This document shows positions 45,212 through 53,692 of a stretch of 64,000 nt of DNA, one piece after another. The notes below the pieces were generated by a model, which worked only from the letters and a program-made list of their open reading frames with translations, was not told the origin of the DNA and did no database searches. Where the stretch lies: NCBI RefSeq assembly GCF_009720625.1, contig NZ_CP046266.1:2241501-2305500 (forward strand), in the 5' to 3' direction. This DNA comes from Metabacillus sediminilitoris (GTDB lineage Bacteria > Bacillota > Bacilli > Bacillales > Bacillaceae). The first letter of the stretch is position 1; the number at the start of each line of letters is the position of its first letter. The translations under genes and the position numbers were made by a program.

Positions 45212-45931
45212 ATGACGATAAGCATAAAATCCTTATTAAGTGTTGAACACTTAGAAATTTCTTATCAAGATAAAGAAAAGTTGAAGCCGATTGTCCAGGA
45301 TGTAACGTTTCAATTATATCCGGGTGAAATGGTTGCACTGACAGGAACAAGTGGATGTGGGAAAAGTTTGACTGCCCATGCCGTTGTTGGGTTGTTGGAA
45401 ACGGGGTATAAAGTGACAAACGGTCAGATTTATTACAAGAATCAAAATATCATTGATTATGATGAAAAGGACTGGCAAAGCCTCCGACGTGAGGAAGTCG
45501 CCTTACTCATCCAACATTCATTAAATGGTTTAAACCCGATTCGCACTGTGAAAAAACAGATGGTTGAAACATTGAATCAAAAGAAAAAGTGGTCGAGAAA
45601 AGACGTAAATACCTATTTGCATTCTCTTTTGCATCAAGTTGGTTTTACCGATCCGGAACATATATTATCCTCTTATCCGTTTGAATTAAGCGGAGGCATG
45701 CGCCAGCGGATATTGTTAGCGATGATGATAAGCATAAGACCCAAGATATTGATTGCAGACGAACCAACAACAGCCCTTGATATAATAAATAGAGAAAAGG
45801 TATTGACCTTGTTGAAGAAGCTACAACACGATTTTGAGCTGACAATTTTACTTATTTCTCATGATTATGAAAGTATAAAAAAGTTTGCAGATCGTGTGAT
45901 TCAGATGGATCAAGGAGGAATCATTACCTAA
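45212..45931 (+). CDS. ABC importer ATPase (NikD/OppD-like)
   Basis: First ATPase of the importer, 239 residues, shorter than OppD because it lacks the C-terminal oligopeptide/iron-sulfur extension, as in NikD. Walker A is GTSGCGKSLT, Q-loop IQHSLNGLNP, signature LSGGMRQR, Walker B LIADEPTTALD and switch SHDYES. It overlaps the last ATPase gene by one base. Confidence 0.9.
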   Translation: MTISIKSLLSVEHLEISYQDKEKLKPIVQDVTFQLYPGEMVALTGTSGCGKSLTAHAVVGLLETGYKVTNGQIYYKNQNIIDYDEKDWQSLRREEVALLIQHSLNGLNPIRTVKKQMVETLNQKKKWSRKDVNTYLHSLLHQVGFTDPEHILSSYPFELSGGMRQRILLAMMISIRPKILIADEPTTALDIINREKVLTLLKKLQHDFELTILLISHDYESIKKFADRVIQMDQGGIIT

Positions 45932-46704
45932 TGTTGCTTGAATTACGTTATGTGACAAAAGAATATCCGTTGAGATCAAGGCGAAAATCCTTATTTAAAC
46001 CGAATCCACGTTTGAAAGCCGTTAACCAAATCAATCTGACCATAAAAAAAGGGGAAAGTGTAGGGTTGGTTGGTGAAAGCGGTAGCGGGAAAAGTACATT
46101 AGCAAAATTGATAATGAAAATGGAGTCAGTAACATCTGGACAAATTTTATTAAACGGTCAACCGATTCATGGAAGGCAAATAAATGATGTGAAGATGTAT
46201 AAACAGATGCAGTTAGTATTGCAGGATTCATCTTCTTCCTTACATCCAAAAATGCAAGTGAAGGAAATCTTGGAAGAACCGCTTCGTAATTATTTTCCAG
46301 AAGAAAAAACAGTGTGGGAAGTAACAATCCGAAAATTACTTAAGCTGGTGGATCTTGACTCTTCTTTTTTATCCAGATATCCTCATCAATTAAGTGGCGG
46401 ACAAAAGCAGCGAGTGTGCATCGCGAAAGCTTTAGCTGTCCAGCCGGAAATCATTATATTTGATGAATCAATTGCCAGCTTGGATCAGGCATCTCAAATG
46501 GATATCATAAATATGCTGAAACATATCCAAAAAAAACAACAATTATCTTATTTATTTATTACCCATGATCTTAAATCGACTCAACAACTGTGTGATCGGG
46601 TTATGGTCATGTATCAAGGAGAACTAGTAGAAACATTCAGCCGTTGGGATTCTCAGCAACTAAGTCATCCTTATTCGCGTTTATTATTCCAACATCTTGA
46701 TTAA
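45931..46704 (+). CDS. ABC importer ATPase (NikE/OppF-like)
   Basis: Second ATPase of the importer, 257 residues. Walker A is GESGSGKSTLAK, the Q-loop is VLQDSSSSLHP, signature LSGGQKQR, Walker B IIFDESIASLD and switch THDLKS. The short NikE-like C-terminus ends HPYSRLLFQHL. It completes a five-gene importer under the cobalamin riboswitch. Confidence 0.9.
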   Translation: MLLELRYVTKEYPLRSRRKSLFKPNPRLKAVNQINLTIKKGESVGLVGESGSGKSTLAKLIMKMESVTSGQILLNGQPIHGRQINDVKMYKQMQLVLQDSSSSLHPKMQVKEILEEPLRNYFPEEKTVWEVTIRKLLKLVDLDSSFLSRYPHQLSGGQKQRVCIAKALAVQPEIIIFDESIASLDQASQMDIINMLKHIQKKQQLSYLFITHDLKSTQQLCDRVMVMYQGELVETFSRWDSQQLSHPYSRLLFQHLD

Positions 46705-47082
46705 CAATAAATGAGTTGATATCTAGTGTTGACAACTATTATATAATCGAAATTTTATTATGTTATAAAATATGGAAATAAAAAGAGCGTACGTTGGTTT
46801 TATGAGAATCAAAAGCATCTTTGGAACTTAAATACGAGCTAGATAAAATTAATGTAACTATGATGTAATAACAACTCATATAAGTTTTATAAACACCCCT
46901 GTCAGTTTATTTACCCCTACCGTGGAACCTATGTATAAATCGTGTGTTTACTTTTTGAGCAAAAAGTTAATAGATTATTAAATTGTGATAAATCTACAAT
47001 CCATTCCTATGAAAGCTGAGGGGAAAATCAAACAAAAATTGCAACGTAAATATAAAAATAAAGTGAAGGAGAGAGGCTTGTG
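46705..47082. other. Intergenic region before the methyltransferase gene
   Basis: About 375 bp of AT-rich DNA containing TTGACA at 46728 and several A/T-rich -10-like hexamers. No gene or clear hairpin was recognised. Confidence 0.4.
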
Positions 47083-47919
47083 ATGGTAATGACAAATACG
47101 AGATACGATTACATTGAGTTGTGGAAGGAATCTATGACAGATCATAACGGGAACATGCCGAAACGCATGATAGATGATGCGGTCGAAGAAGCTTTTTGGT
47201 CATCGATGTTGGAAAAGAAAAAACAGCAAAAACTGGATCCGTATGCGCAAGTGGTACAGAGGGAGATTCTCTCTCTTCTAAATGGTGACGATCACGTATT
47301 GGAAATCGGTCCAGGATGGGGAAACTACACATTTGCAATTGCCGAAAATGTTAAAAGACTAACCTGTATCGACAGTTCAAAAAGCATTGTACAATTTTTA
47401 GAGTCTCAGGCAACCGCCAAAAACGTTTATAATATGAAACTCATTCATGGTAAATGGGAGAGCGAAACAGAAATTGAAAAGTATAATGTTGTATTTGGAT
47501 TCAACTGCTATTACCGAATGTACGATATTGAAAAAGCACTATTGAAAATGAATAAATCTGCACAGCGTCTAGCTATTGTTGGGATGACAACAGGACCAGA
47601 AAAACCCCATTATATGGATCTACATAAAAAGGGATACAAAATAAATCTGAGGCGACGAGATTATATTCACATACTTAATGTACTTTATCAGCTTGGAATC
47701 ATGGCAAACTGTAAAATAGTAAAACTACAAAGTAAGAAAAGCTATTTATCTTACGAGGAATTAATTCGAGATAATACTACAAAGATTTTAGATGCTCATT
47801 ATAATGCTAATGAAGTTGAAATGGTTATAAATAGGTATATAACAGAGAAGGATGGTAAATTTGAGTACATATATCCTTTTCATGCTGCTTTATTGTATTG
47901 GAACCCAATAAATTTGTGA
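47083..47919 (+). CDS. Class I SAM-dependent methyltransferase
   Basis: A roughly 278-residue enzyme with the SAM-binding motif I HVLEIGPGWGNYTFAIAE (about residues 70-87), acidic motif II LTCIDSSKS and a later NVVFGFNCYYRMYDIEKALL. An N-terminal helical region (YDYIELWKESM, DDAVEEAFWSSMLEKKKQQK) may contact the substrate. GGAGAGAGG lies upstream of closely spaced GTG/ATG starts. It follows the riboswitch-controlled importer, so a role with an imported metal chelate or corrinoid is possible but unproven. Confidence 0.8.
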   Translation: MVMTNTRYDYIELWKESMTDHNGNMPKRMIDDAVEEAFWSSMLEKKKQQKLDPYAQVVQREILSLLNGDDHVLEIGPGWGNYTFAIAENVKRLTCIDSSKSIVQFLESQATAKNVYNMKLIHGKWESETEIEKYNVVFGFNCYYRMYDIEKALLKMNKSAQRLAIVGMTTGPEKPHYMDLHKKGYKINLRRRDYIHILNVLYQLGIMANCKIVKLQSKKSYLSYEELIRDNTTKILDAHYNANEVEMVINRYITEKDGKFEYIYPFHAALLYWNPINL

Positions 47920-48006
47920 AATTTCTATTTTGCCTTTTCAATTGAACAATCAACGATCTTTGGTTCAGATGTTTCTTCTTGAATACAAGGAGATCACCCT
48001 TAGTTT

Positions 48007-48423
48007 ATTTCCCAAACAAAAAACCGATTCTTTTTATCGATTACTTAACACTCATCCGTTCTGGTGAACATTATGGAGGGAATTCCATTTACAGGTTACG
48101 GAAATATCGAAATCACTCAAAACGATGGCAAAGGATTTTCAATGCCCAGTCATTAGTCTAGCGCAGCTAAATCGATCGGTGGAATCAAGAGCCAATAAAC
48201 GGCCGATGATGTCAGATATTCGGGAATCGGCCAGTGTCGAACAAGACGCCGATGTCATTTGTTCCTGTATCGGGAATCATATTATGACACGGAATGTCAG
48301 GATCAAACGCTTGATATCATTGTTTCGAAAAACAGGAATGGTCCAGTTGGAACCGTTGCCGTTCATTACAATGAGTATACAGGAATGATTGAGGAGCACA
48401 AGGAACAGAGGCTTATTCATTGA
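48007..48423 (+). pseudogene. DnaB-like helicase 3' fragment (second copy)
   Basis: Near-identical to the 3' third of the helicase gene at 34282-34698. It begins at [20 protein letters not shown] and contains [20 protein letters not shown]. Single-base losses after GGNS (about 48088) and after DVI (about 48258) break the frame. The stop and downstream spacer (AAGACCAAAGGCGAAAAAAT) are also conserved. Confidence 0.85.
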
Positions 48424-48479
48424 TACGCTTAAGCACGAAGACCAAAGGCGAAAAAATTCTCATATCGAGGTGTTATCAC

Positions 48480-48916
48480 GTGATTGTGAAAGATCTTTAC
48501 CTGGATTCGATCCGTTTTGAAGAATCGTCATTGGCCCATTACCTCTACCATTTACTTGAAAAGGGGAATTTGAATTGAATGATAACATTTCCAACATTGA
48601 CTTTGACAAAGCAGATCATCAGAAAGTAGCGGAAATGATTGAAAGCAATGTGTTAGGTTTTCATAAGCTTGGTGTTTACTCATTGAAGATGAACGAGAGT
48701 GATTTTGTCTTTATATTTGCTTGTAGTGAGCAAGAGGCAGTCCGATTTTATACAGAGATATTTCATTATGCCCCATTGAATTGTCATGAGTATTCGTTGG
48801 ATTTCGAGCTTGTAAGAGGGAATGGTGTGGTTTCGTTTCGGGAGATTATAGCGAAGTCGGTTGAAAAAATGCATTCACAAAGAGGAATTAGAGTAACTAC
48901 TATACGCCAAACTTGA
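48480..48916 (+). pseudogene. Second copy of the replication-module hypothetical gene
   Basis: Starts GTG with the same GAGGTGTTATCAC leader and reads IVKDLYLDSIRFEESSLAHY. It then loses one base at about 48570 (GGGGAATTTGAAT against GGGGAATATTGAAT). The rest continues in another frame (AEMIESNVLGFHKLGVYSLK) and diverges after SLDFELVRGNGVVSFRE. It is inactive and a companion of the helicase fragment. Confidence 0.8.
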
Positions 48917-49223
48917 AAAAGACCAGCCCTTTTAAAGGATTCATATTCTGTGAAAATTTAACAGTGAGTAATCCCTAACAAAAGATGCTCCCTTATATGA
49001 CGAACGGCTGCTTTAATTAAATAATGTTTTTCAACGATCAGGTGCTTGAACAAGGATAAGCGCTTATTTCATTTTAGGGACATATTGGGGAGTAACGGGA
49101 TTGTTAAAATGATCTAAACTAGTCCATCGGAACTGTTTTTTGTAACCTTTACATTTTCAACATATTTCATCAACATTTGCCTATTAAAATTAATTTGATT
49201 TTAAATTTTAGGAGGTAGTTTAG
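48917..49223. other. Intergenic region before the secreted PLD gene
   Basis: AT-rich spacer of 307 bp. No gene or strong hairpin was seen; it should contain the promoter for the next gene. Confidence 0.4.
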
Positions 49224-51242
49224 TTGAAGAAATGGATTTCTTTTTTTCCTGCATTTATTCTATTGTTTTCTATTTTTTTTCCTTTAATGCAGAGTACTGC
49301 TACAAACGTAAATGCGGCAGGAACAACAAATGTGGTCATCAACGAGATAGCTTGGATGGGTACTTCTATTGACTACAATGATGAATGGATTGAGCTTTAC
49401 AATAACTCCGGGTCACCTGTAGTACTGGATGGCTGGAAGTTAAATACGGCCGATGGTACACCATCCATAACACTAAGTGGTACGATTCCGGCATATGGCT
49501 ATTATTTATTGGAAAGAACAGATGATCAAGCCGTATCCGGTATTGCTGCAGACCTAATATACAGCGGGGCACTTAGCAATACAGGAGAACAACTAAAGCT
49601 TATCGATTTAGCGGGTTCAGTAATAGACGAAGTTGATACGTGGTATGCAGGTGATAATACTGCCAAAGCAACGATGGAACGCATCGATCCGAACGTAGGA
49701 GGAATTTCATCATCAAACTGGGCAACTGCCAACCAGAGCTATGCCAATGGTTTGGGAACGCCAAAAGCCTTCAATTCAACAGGCACTGATGGTAGTGGTT
49801 CAATTGACGATGGGGGCGGTACAAATACACCTCCACCAACATCAAATGTATGTAATGACAGAACACAACATCTAAATAATGTGTCCGAGGCTGAAGGAGC
49901 GGTAAATGTTTATTTTAACAAGTGTGCATTCCCGCAATATGCTTCGATTGGAAATGAAGCAAATTACAATGTGAATTTTGAAGATATTTTAATCAAGCGT
50001 TTAAGTTCAGCGACAAAAAGCATTGATTTAGCCACTTACGAAATTAATTTGCCACGCGTGGTTGATACCCTGATTCAAAAGGCAGCGGAAGGTATTGATG
50101 TTCGTGTCATCGCTGATTCCAAAGATTCAGCAGATCCTCATTATGCTGAGCGTTTTGAAACCATGCGACTTTATTTGGAAAAAATGGTTCGCGGGCAAGA
50201 CTCAATAATTGGGACCGCCGATGACATTGTGGTCTTTTCAGATTCTCCTATGTTTGCAGTAGAGGATAGTGCCAAAAGAACAAGTTATGGCCTACCTTCT
50301 GCAGCAAATGATATCAATCAAGTAACCGTAACAATTGGAAACAGTTCTGTAACTGGCCGTTTATACATAAATGGTGAATCAAAATCTGCAGGAAACTATT
50401 ATAGTCCTGATAATCAGATGCACAACAAATTCGCTATTATCGACGACAGATGGGTTTTTACAGGAACTTGGAATTTTACTGTGACAGGACTCTATGGGTC
50501 TGATGAAAATATGCAACAGGGCATCTTAGATGGGAACCAGAATCATATTAATGAAATTAACTGGCCTCAGCTTGCAGCGATTTATGAAACAGAATTTAAT
50601 GAAATGTGGGGAGCCAGCACATTGAATCCTGATCCTGTTGTATCAAACTTCAGCAGCCGTAAAACTGATAATACGACACATGTTATTGACATTAACGGAA
50701 AAAAGGTGGAAATTTACTTTTCGGCTGGTGACAACGCCGTTGGAAAGATGGCTGAGATGATTCGGAATGAAGCACATTATAATACTTTTTTTACTATTTT
50801 CGCCTGGAGTGACCAAGCTTTAGTAGATGAGCTTAAAAACAAATGGGAAGGGTCTTACAATGACCTTCAAGGAACTCTTACTGGTTTTGATGTAAAAGGC
50901 TTGTTTGATTCGGATTTCTGGAATCAATGGTGGTCTGCAAGTGTTGATATGACAGGACGAACAGCTTCTCAGACGAGTGTCAATAATCCTAATACACGCT
51001 GGAAGAATCCTGCACCTGTGTTTCAGGATGCAGAAGTGCGAAAACTGCATAGCAAGACAATGATTATTGATGCAGATACAAATAGTGATCCGACGGTTAT
51101 AGTTGGATCTACGAATTGGAGCAATAACGGTAATAATGTAAACGATGAAAACATGCTAATCATTCATGATGCCGCTATTGCTAATCAATTCGTTCAGGAA
51201 TTTAACGCTCGCTATGTTCAAGCCGGCGGAACAATACAATAA
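49224..51242 (+). CDS. Secreted lamin-tail-domain phospholipase D-like protein
   Basis: A 672-residue exported protein with a signal peptide ending near VNAAG. It has a lamin tail domain (about residues 35-180: NVVINEIAWMGTS, NDEWIELYNNSG, LDGWKL, GTIPAYGYYLLERTD). A short Gly/Pro-rich linker (TPPPTSN) leads to two PLD catalytic motifs: HNKFAIIDDRWVFTGTWNFT (about 391-410) and HSKTMIIDADTNSDPTVIVG followed by STNWSNNG (about 610-640). TTG 49224 follows AGGAGGTAG. PLD enzymes of this build act as nucleases or lipases; lamin-tail domains occur on secreted nucleases, which favours extracellular DNA. Confidence 0.9.
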   Translation: MKKWISFFPAFILLFSIFFPLMQSTATNVNAAGTTNVVINEIAWMGTSIDYNDEWIELYNNSGSPVVLDGWKLNTADGTPSITLSGTIPAYGYYLLERTDDQAVSGIAADLIYSGALSNTGEQLKLIDLAGSVIDEVDTWYAGDNTAKATMERIDPNVGGISSSNWATANQSYANGLGTPKAFNSTGTDGSGSIDDGGGTNTPPPTSNVCNDRTQHLNNVSEAEGAVNVYFNKCAFPQYASIGNEANYNVNFEDILIKRLSSATKSIDLATYEINLPRVVDTLIQKAAEGIDVRVIADSKDSADPHYAERFETMRLYLEKMVRGQDSIIGTADDIVVFSDSPMFAVEDSAKRTSYGLPSAANDINQVTVTIGNSSVTGRLYINGESKSAGNYYSPDNQMHNKFAIIDDRWVFTGTWNFTVTGLYGSDENMQQGILDGNQNHINEINWPQLAAIYETEFNEMWGASTLNPDPVVSNFSSRKTDNTTHVIDINGKKVEIYFSAGDNAVGKMAEMIRNEAHYNTFFTIFAWSDQALVDELKNKWEGSYNDLQGTLTGFDVKGLFDSDFWNQWWSASVDMTGRTASQTSVNNPNTRWKNPAPVFQDAEVRKLHSKTMIIDADTNSDPTVIVGSTNWSNNGNNVNDENMLIIHDAAIANQFVQEFNARYVQAGGTIQ

Positions 51243-51255
51243 TCATATAATAGTA

Positions 51256-51304
51256 GCTGGTCCTCAAGGTGAGATACATTCACCTATCAAGGACCGGCTT
51301 TTTT
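51256..51304 (+). terminator. Intrinsic terminator after the PLD gene
   Basis: AGCTGGTCCT...AGGTGA and TCACCT...AGGACCGGCT form a long interrupted stem, followed by TTTTTT. Confidence 0.8.
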
Positions 51305-51334
51305 AACATTACTTGTGCCCCTTGAGATCATATT

Positions 51335-51482
51335 GAGAAACAAAGGGACGGTTCCTTTGTTTCTTCTATTCATTCCTAGCAATTTGAAAGAAACTTGAGA
51401 TGATTGAGAACTGTACTGTAAGTCTTTAAAACTTAGAATAGGGTAGAAGCTAGGAAACATAAGAACCGTCCCCGTGTTTCTC
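51335..51482. repeat. REP/BIME-like inverted repeat pair
   Basis: The left unit GAAACAAAGGGACGGTTCCT is itself a hairpin (GAAACAAAGG/CCTTTGTTTC). The right unit reads, on the minus strand, GAAACACGGGGACGGTTCTT and is the left unit inverted. About 90 bp separate them. Such GGGACGGTTC palindromes are typical REP sequences mobilised by RAYT (Y1) transposases in Bacilli and Clostridia; no transposase is present here. Confidence 0.65.
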
Positions 51483-51594
51483 TTGAAATGAAAGGTACAA
51501 ACATAAAAAAGGTAAAGAAGGCAATAAACTGAATAAATATAATCAGCCATGTTCCCATCCCAAAGTTAGATAGAGATTTTTTTATTAACAACAT
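51483..51594 (-). pseudogene. N-terminal fragment of a membrane protein
   Basis: ATG 51594 (minus) with GGGGAGAGA upstream begins LLIKKSLSNFGMGTW, then LIIFIQFIAFFTFFMFVPFI, one amphipathic stretch and a long membrane helix. The frame then enters the REP-like unit. It looks like the start of a transporter gene cut off by that insertion; the family is not identifiable. Confidence 0.4.
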
Positions 51595-51779
51595 GTTCTC
51601 TCCCCATGATGGAATTTTTCTAACTTGTCTTTCAAATCGTATACTACAGCTTTAATTTGCATTTTTTATGGAGATTATATTAAGGTTTGGTTACAGAATT
51701 AAAAAAATATTTCGATACTGTTATGTACATAGGTGAATAAGTAAGTCCTAATGAGTGTAAAGCAATAAGAAAAGGTGAT

Positions 51780-52175
51780 ATGTTCGTTATTTATAAGTTA
51801 GACCGTTTAGCACGCTCTACAAAGCAGCTTTATACTATTCATGAAGATTTAGAGCAAAAAGGGGTTAATTTTGTATCAGTAAGCGATAGCATAGACACGA
51901 CAACAGCAGCCGGAAGAGCTATGTTTGGTATGATTGCAGTATTCGCAGAGTTTGAGCGTAACCTTATTAGAGAGCGTACTAGAGCTGGGTTAGAATCAGC
52001 TAAGAAACAAGGTCGAACAGGTGGAAGACCACCGTTAACAGAAAAACAAAAACAACAGATTGTAACGCTGTTTAAAGGTGGAGAACGTGCCATAGATATT
52101 GCAAAAGAATACGGAATAGGAAGAAGTACCGTATATAAAGTATTGAATGAAGTTGAAGGTTTTGAAGTTAAATAA
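51780..52175 (+). pseudogene. Serine resolvase lacking its catalytic N-terminus
   Basis: 131 codons covering the second half of a resolvase: YKLDRLARSTKQLYTIHEDL, IDTTTAAGRAMFGMIAVFAE, FERNLIRERTRAGLESAKKQ and GRTGGRPPLTEKQ, then a helix-turn-helix AIDIAKEYGIGRSTVYKVLN. The first 55 or so residues with the catalytic Ser and first Arg residues are missing, and stops occur upstream in frame. The DNA-binding part could still be made, but recombination activity should be lost. Confidence 0.82.
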
Positions 52176-52210
52176 CCTGGTTTATTAAGATTTAACCGGT
52201 TATTCATTTT
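52171..52210 (+). terminator. Intrinsic terminator after the resolvase fragment
   Basis: AATAACC.GGTT and AACC.GGTTATT pair around a 10-base loop and overlap the last codon and stop; a T-rich run follows. Confidence 0.65.
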
Positions 52211-52415
52211 TAAATATTAAGGTCAATATTGAGATTAATTTTAAGGCGAGAGAACAAAAGGAAAGAAAAATGATTGTTTTCTTATTATGCAAACGGGCCA
52301 TTATAAGGTTGCATAAAACCCCACTTTTTATGCAGCTGCCAGGCTTCTTCAGAAGCCAAAAACGTTGATAAATCAACGATGTATAATATCATGTTTAAAC
52401 GATAAAAAACGAAGC

Positions 52416-52453
52416 AACGCCAAACCTTTGATACGTCTAGGTTTGGCGTTTTT
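52416..52453 (+). terminator. Intrinsic terminator just upstream of the group II intron
   Basis: AACGCCAAACCT and AGGTTTGGCGTT form a perfect 12-bp stem with a T5 end. The surrounding 52205-52479 contains no intact gene. Confidence 0.85.
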
Positions 52454-52479
52454 GCTAACTTCATATAGTTGGCATTATG

Positions 52480-53262
52480 GTGCGACAAGAAGTCGCATTC
52501 ACACAGTGTAGCTTACGCTACTTATCTAGACACAAAGATGATCTCCAGCCGAAACTGCATGCTTGGTAACGAGTTTGTAGGTTGCATGAGGAAATGAGGA
52601 AACAGAGGACAAGTGTATGGTCCGGAATACTGCTAGGAGAAGACAGATATGGTGAACAAAAGTGAAGGTTTGTAAGCTTCGTAACAACTAGCTCGAGATA
52701 ATGCATAGTTTCGCTTGGGTATTGGTAAGGGGAAAAGCAGATTCATAATGCTACTGTGTTGTGTCCCACATCTTGCCCGTAGTAAAGAACCCACCTAACC
52801 CTGTCGTATCTGTGGAATGCGGAACTTGGTAAGCCCTATGTCATCTGTATTAACAGTAGAGAGGTTGCAAAACCAATCGATGTGGCAGAGGGTATGGGAT
52901 ATTGGAGAAAGCAAAAGCCGTCGCACCGAAAGGTAACAGAAAACAGGAATCTGTATAACTGGACGGATACTGTCGCCAGCTTTGGCAAACCCATGACAGG
53001 CTCGAAAGAGAGCTGACTTCCAATAGGTCTTCAACACGAAAATAAATTTGTGTAATTTCTGAAGAAAAGGAGCGTGCAGTTATGTACACCTCGAAACGAG
53101 CGTCGGCGCACGCCTCGTATACAAATTGGAATTCAGTAAACTGGAATGAAATTCAAAAGTATGTGACGAAGCTACGACAAAGAATTTATCGTGCCGAACA
53201 ACTCAATCAACAAAGGAAAGTACGAAAACTTCAACGACTACTCCTGCGGAGTGAAGCGAATC
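52480..53262 (+). mobile_element. Truncated group II intron
   Basis: The 5' boundary GTGCGACAAGAAGTCGCATT matches the group II start consensus GUGYG followed by a stem. About 600 bp of GC-richer, structured non-coding sequence (domain I-III type, with segments such as AGAGAGCTGACTTCC) precede an ORF whose first 60 codons are the N-terminus of an intron-encoded reverse transcriptase. Homology stops near 53262; no further RT, domain V or domain VI was found. It cannot be autonomous. Confidence 0.75.
53082..53262 (+). pseudogene. Group II intron reverse transcriptase/maturase, N-terminal fragment
   Basis: AAAGGAGCGTGCAGTT precedes an ATG encoding NWNSVNWNEIQKYVTKLRQR, IYRAEQLNQQRKVRKLQRLL and LRSEAN. 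This is the typical first 60 residues of chloroplast-like-class intron RTs (W..I.W..v...v..LQ.RIy.A...g....v..LQ.LL.rS). The polymerase, maturase and endonuclease domains are absent; what follows is unrelated AT-rich DNA. Confidence 0.8.
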
Positions 53263-53692
53263 ATGAGAAAAAGCGAGAAATCCAGAGTTATTCCTTTCTT
53301 TATAGAGGGAGATTTAATAGTTATTTTATATACAAAATTGATTGTAGTCTTCCAAGGCTCTGTGCTTTTTACATACTACCTCTTTCTACCATGACTTTCT
53401 CACCATTTTACATTTTTTTCTAAATAACAATTGACATTTTTTGAATATAGGTTAAAATTTTGCATTAGGTAAACTTTTTTTGATAAAGCAATTAACTTAC
53501 GTAAAAACAAATACGCATAAGGGAGAGCTATTAAATAAGTACTTGTATCTAACCCCTATATAAAACAGGAATCCTTTAAAAACTAAATAATTATCTAGTC
53601 TTTAAGAGTTAGTTGAGAAAGAAGATATCCTTAACTAGCAAGGTAATTGAAATGACAAGTCACAATTTTGACCTGAAAAGGAGGAATTAATT
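53263..53692. other. Intergenic region with a promoter
   Basis: AT-rich, no gene. TTGACA (53431-53436) and TAAAAT (53453-53458) are separated by 16 bp, a good housekeeping-sigma promoter for the following two-gene operon. Confidence 0.5.

Noticed and set aside
52285..52488. Minus-strand 67-codon frame before the group II intron
   Set aside because: It runs through a strong plus-strand terminator and has no ribosome site. Its C-terminus vaguely recalls a transposase end, but not enough to call.
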